DNA of 6,289 nucleotides from JANRKN01 sp033763435 (GTDB lineage Bacteria > Planctomycetota > Phycisphaerae > Phycisphaerales > UBA1924). Position numbers and translations under genes: made by a program. The notes below the pieces were generated by a model. It had not been told where the DNA came from. It saw only the letters and a list, made by a program, of their open reading frames with translations, and did no database searches. The stretch spans positions 1 through 6,289 of the forward strand of contig JANRKN010000126.1 of NCBI GenBank assembly GCA_033763435.1. Direction: 5' to 3'. Positions 5,652 to 6,289 of the stretch are shown here, piece after piece (positions within the stretch are counted from its first letter, which is position 1; each line of letters opens with the position of its first letter).

Positions 5652-6289
5652 ATGCCCACCCCGCCCCCGGACGACACGCGGACGACCGGCAGCCAGCCCC
5701 CCAACGACGACACACCAACCGCCAGCCAGCCTGCGCCGTCGGACATTGCTTCGCGAGGCAGGCGATTCGCCGAAGGCACGGGCGACCGCATCGGACCGTT
5801 CACGCTCGTGCGTGTGCTGGGCGAGGGCGGCTTCGGCACGGTCTGGCTCGCCGAGCGCCGCGAGCCGATGCTGCAGCAGGTTGCGCTGAAGATCATCAAG
5901 CCCGGGATGGACTCCGCGGCCGTCGTCGCGCGCTTCGAGCAGGAGCGCCAGGCCCTCGCGGTGATGGACCACCCCAACGTCGCGCGCGTGTTCGACGGCG
6001 GCGTGACGAGTTCGGGTCGGCCGTACTTCGTGATGGAGTACGTGCAGGGCGCGCCGATCACGAGCTTCGCCGACGAACGTAAGCTCACCTTGCGTCAGAG
6101 GCTGGAGTTATTCGTCCCCGTGTGCGAAGCCGTCCAGCACGCCCACCACAAGGGCCTGATCCACCGCGATTTGAAGCCTTCGAACGTGCTCGTCGCCGAG
6201 ATCGAGGGCAAACCGGTGCCGAAGGTGATCGACTTCGGCGTGGCGAAAGCGATCGCGAGCTCGGGCTGGGAGGACACCGCGCACACGCA
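5652..6289 (+). CDS. Serine/threonine protein kinase, N-terminal 212 residues, cut by the window end
   Basis: This is a Hanks-type (PknB-like) eukaryotic-type kinase. After a disordered Pro/Thr/Ser/Asp-rich stretch of about 45 residues come the glycine loop GEGGFGTV (57-64), VALK with the ATP-binding lysine K80, the helix C glutamate in FEQERQAL (probably E98), DHPNVARVFDGG (106-117), the hinge FVMEYV (126-131), the catalytic loop HRDLKPSN with D173 (171-178), and DFG (194-196). All catalytic residues visible so far are intact, so it should be active. The frame is open at the window end, where the activation loop begins. Planctomycete kinases of this style often continue into a transmembrane segment and WD40 or TPR repeats, which cannot be checked here. 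The ATG at 5652 is chosen from the leaderless-type promoter spacing; no Shine-Dalgarno sequence is seen. It is divergent from the secreted hydrolase gene. The substrate is unknown. Confidence 0.93.
   Translation, partial: MPTPPPDDTRTTGSQPPNDDTPTASQPAPSDIASRGRRFAEGTGDRIGPFTLVRVLGEGGFGTVWLAERREPMLQQVALKIIKPGMDSAAVVARFEQERQALAVMDHPNVARVFDGGVTSSGRPYFVMEYVQGAPITSFADERKLTLRQRLELFVPVCEAVQHAHHKGLIHRDLKPSNVLVAEIEGKPVPKVIDFGVAKAIASSGWEDTAHT

Noticed and set aside
5515..5718. 68-residue N-terminal extension of the hydrolase from 5718
   Set aside because: It is Cys/Arg/Trp-rich, overlaps the divergent kinase start and would place the signal peptide internally.

Overview
This window is most likely from a planctomycete, probably of the Phycisphaerae type. 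The evidence is the very high G+C coding sequence, an imuA-imuB mutagenesis cassette, a secreted enzyme ending in a dockerin-like double calcium loop, and a Ser/Thr kinase with the 'DGGVTSSGRPYFVMEY ... GKPVPKVIDFGVAKA' style common in that phylum. The assignment is inference from gene content; no marker RNA is present.

Layout. Bases 1-2384 (minus strand) hold an SOS-type translesion-synthesis operon, transcribed right to left: imuA (RecA-like accessory protein), imuB (catalytically dead Y-family polymerase, overlapping imuA by 128 bp), and the first 15 codons of a third gene that by position should be dnaE2, cut by the window edge. A promoter with a 21-bp imperfect palindrome over its -10 lies directly before imuA.

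Bases 2385-3531 are an island unlike the rest. Two outward-facing inverted blocks (2496-2560 and 3467-3518) enclose two direct 95-bp double-hairpin repeats (2720-2814 and 3386-3480, 85/95 identical). Between these lies one small gene of about 50% G+C, encoding a membrane-anchored protein with a pseudopilin-like pattern. It looks like an acquired or repeat-borne cargo gene in a high-G+C genome.

Bases 3532-5514 (minus strand) encode a secreted ADP-ribosylglycohydrolase-like protein with a signal peptide, a discoidin-like beta domain and a C-terminal dockerin-like module. A 137-bp divergent intergenic region separates it from a Ser/Thr protein kinase on the plus strand (5652 to the window end, truncated). 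Three genes (imuA, the ADP-ribosylglycohydrolase and the kinase) share a -10-like hexamer exactly 6 nt before the ATG, which suggests leaderless transcripts.

The operon genes act together in damage-induced mutagenesis. The island gene, the secreted hydrolase and the kinase have no evident functional link to it or to one another.
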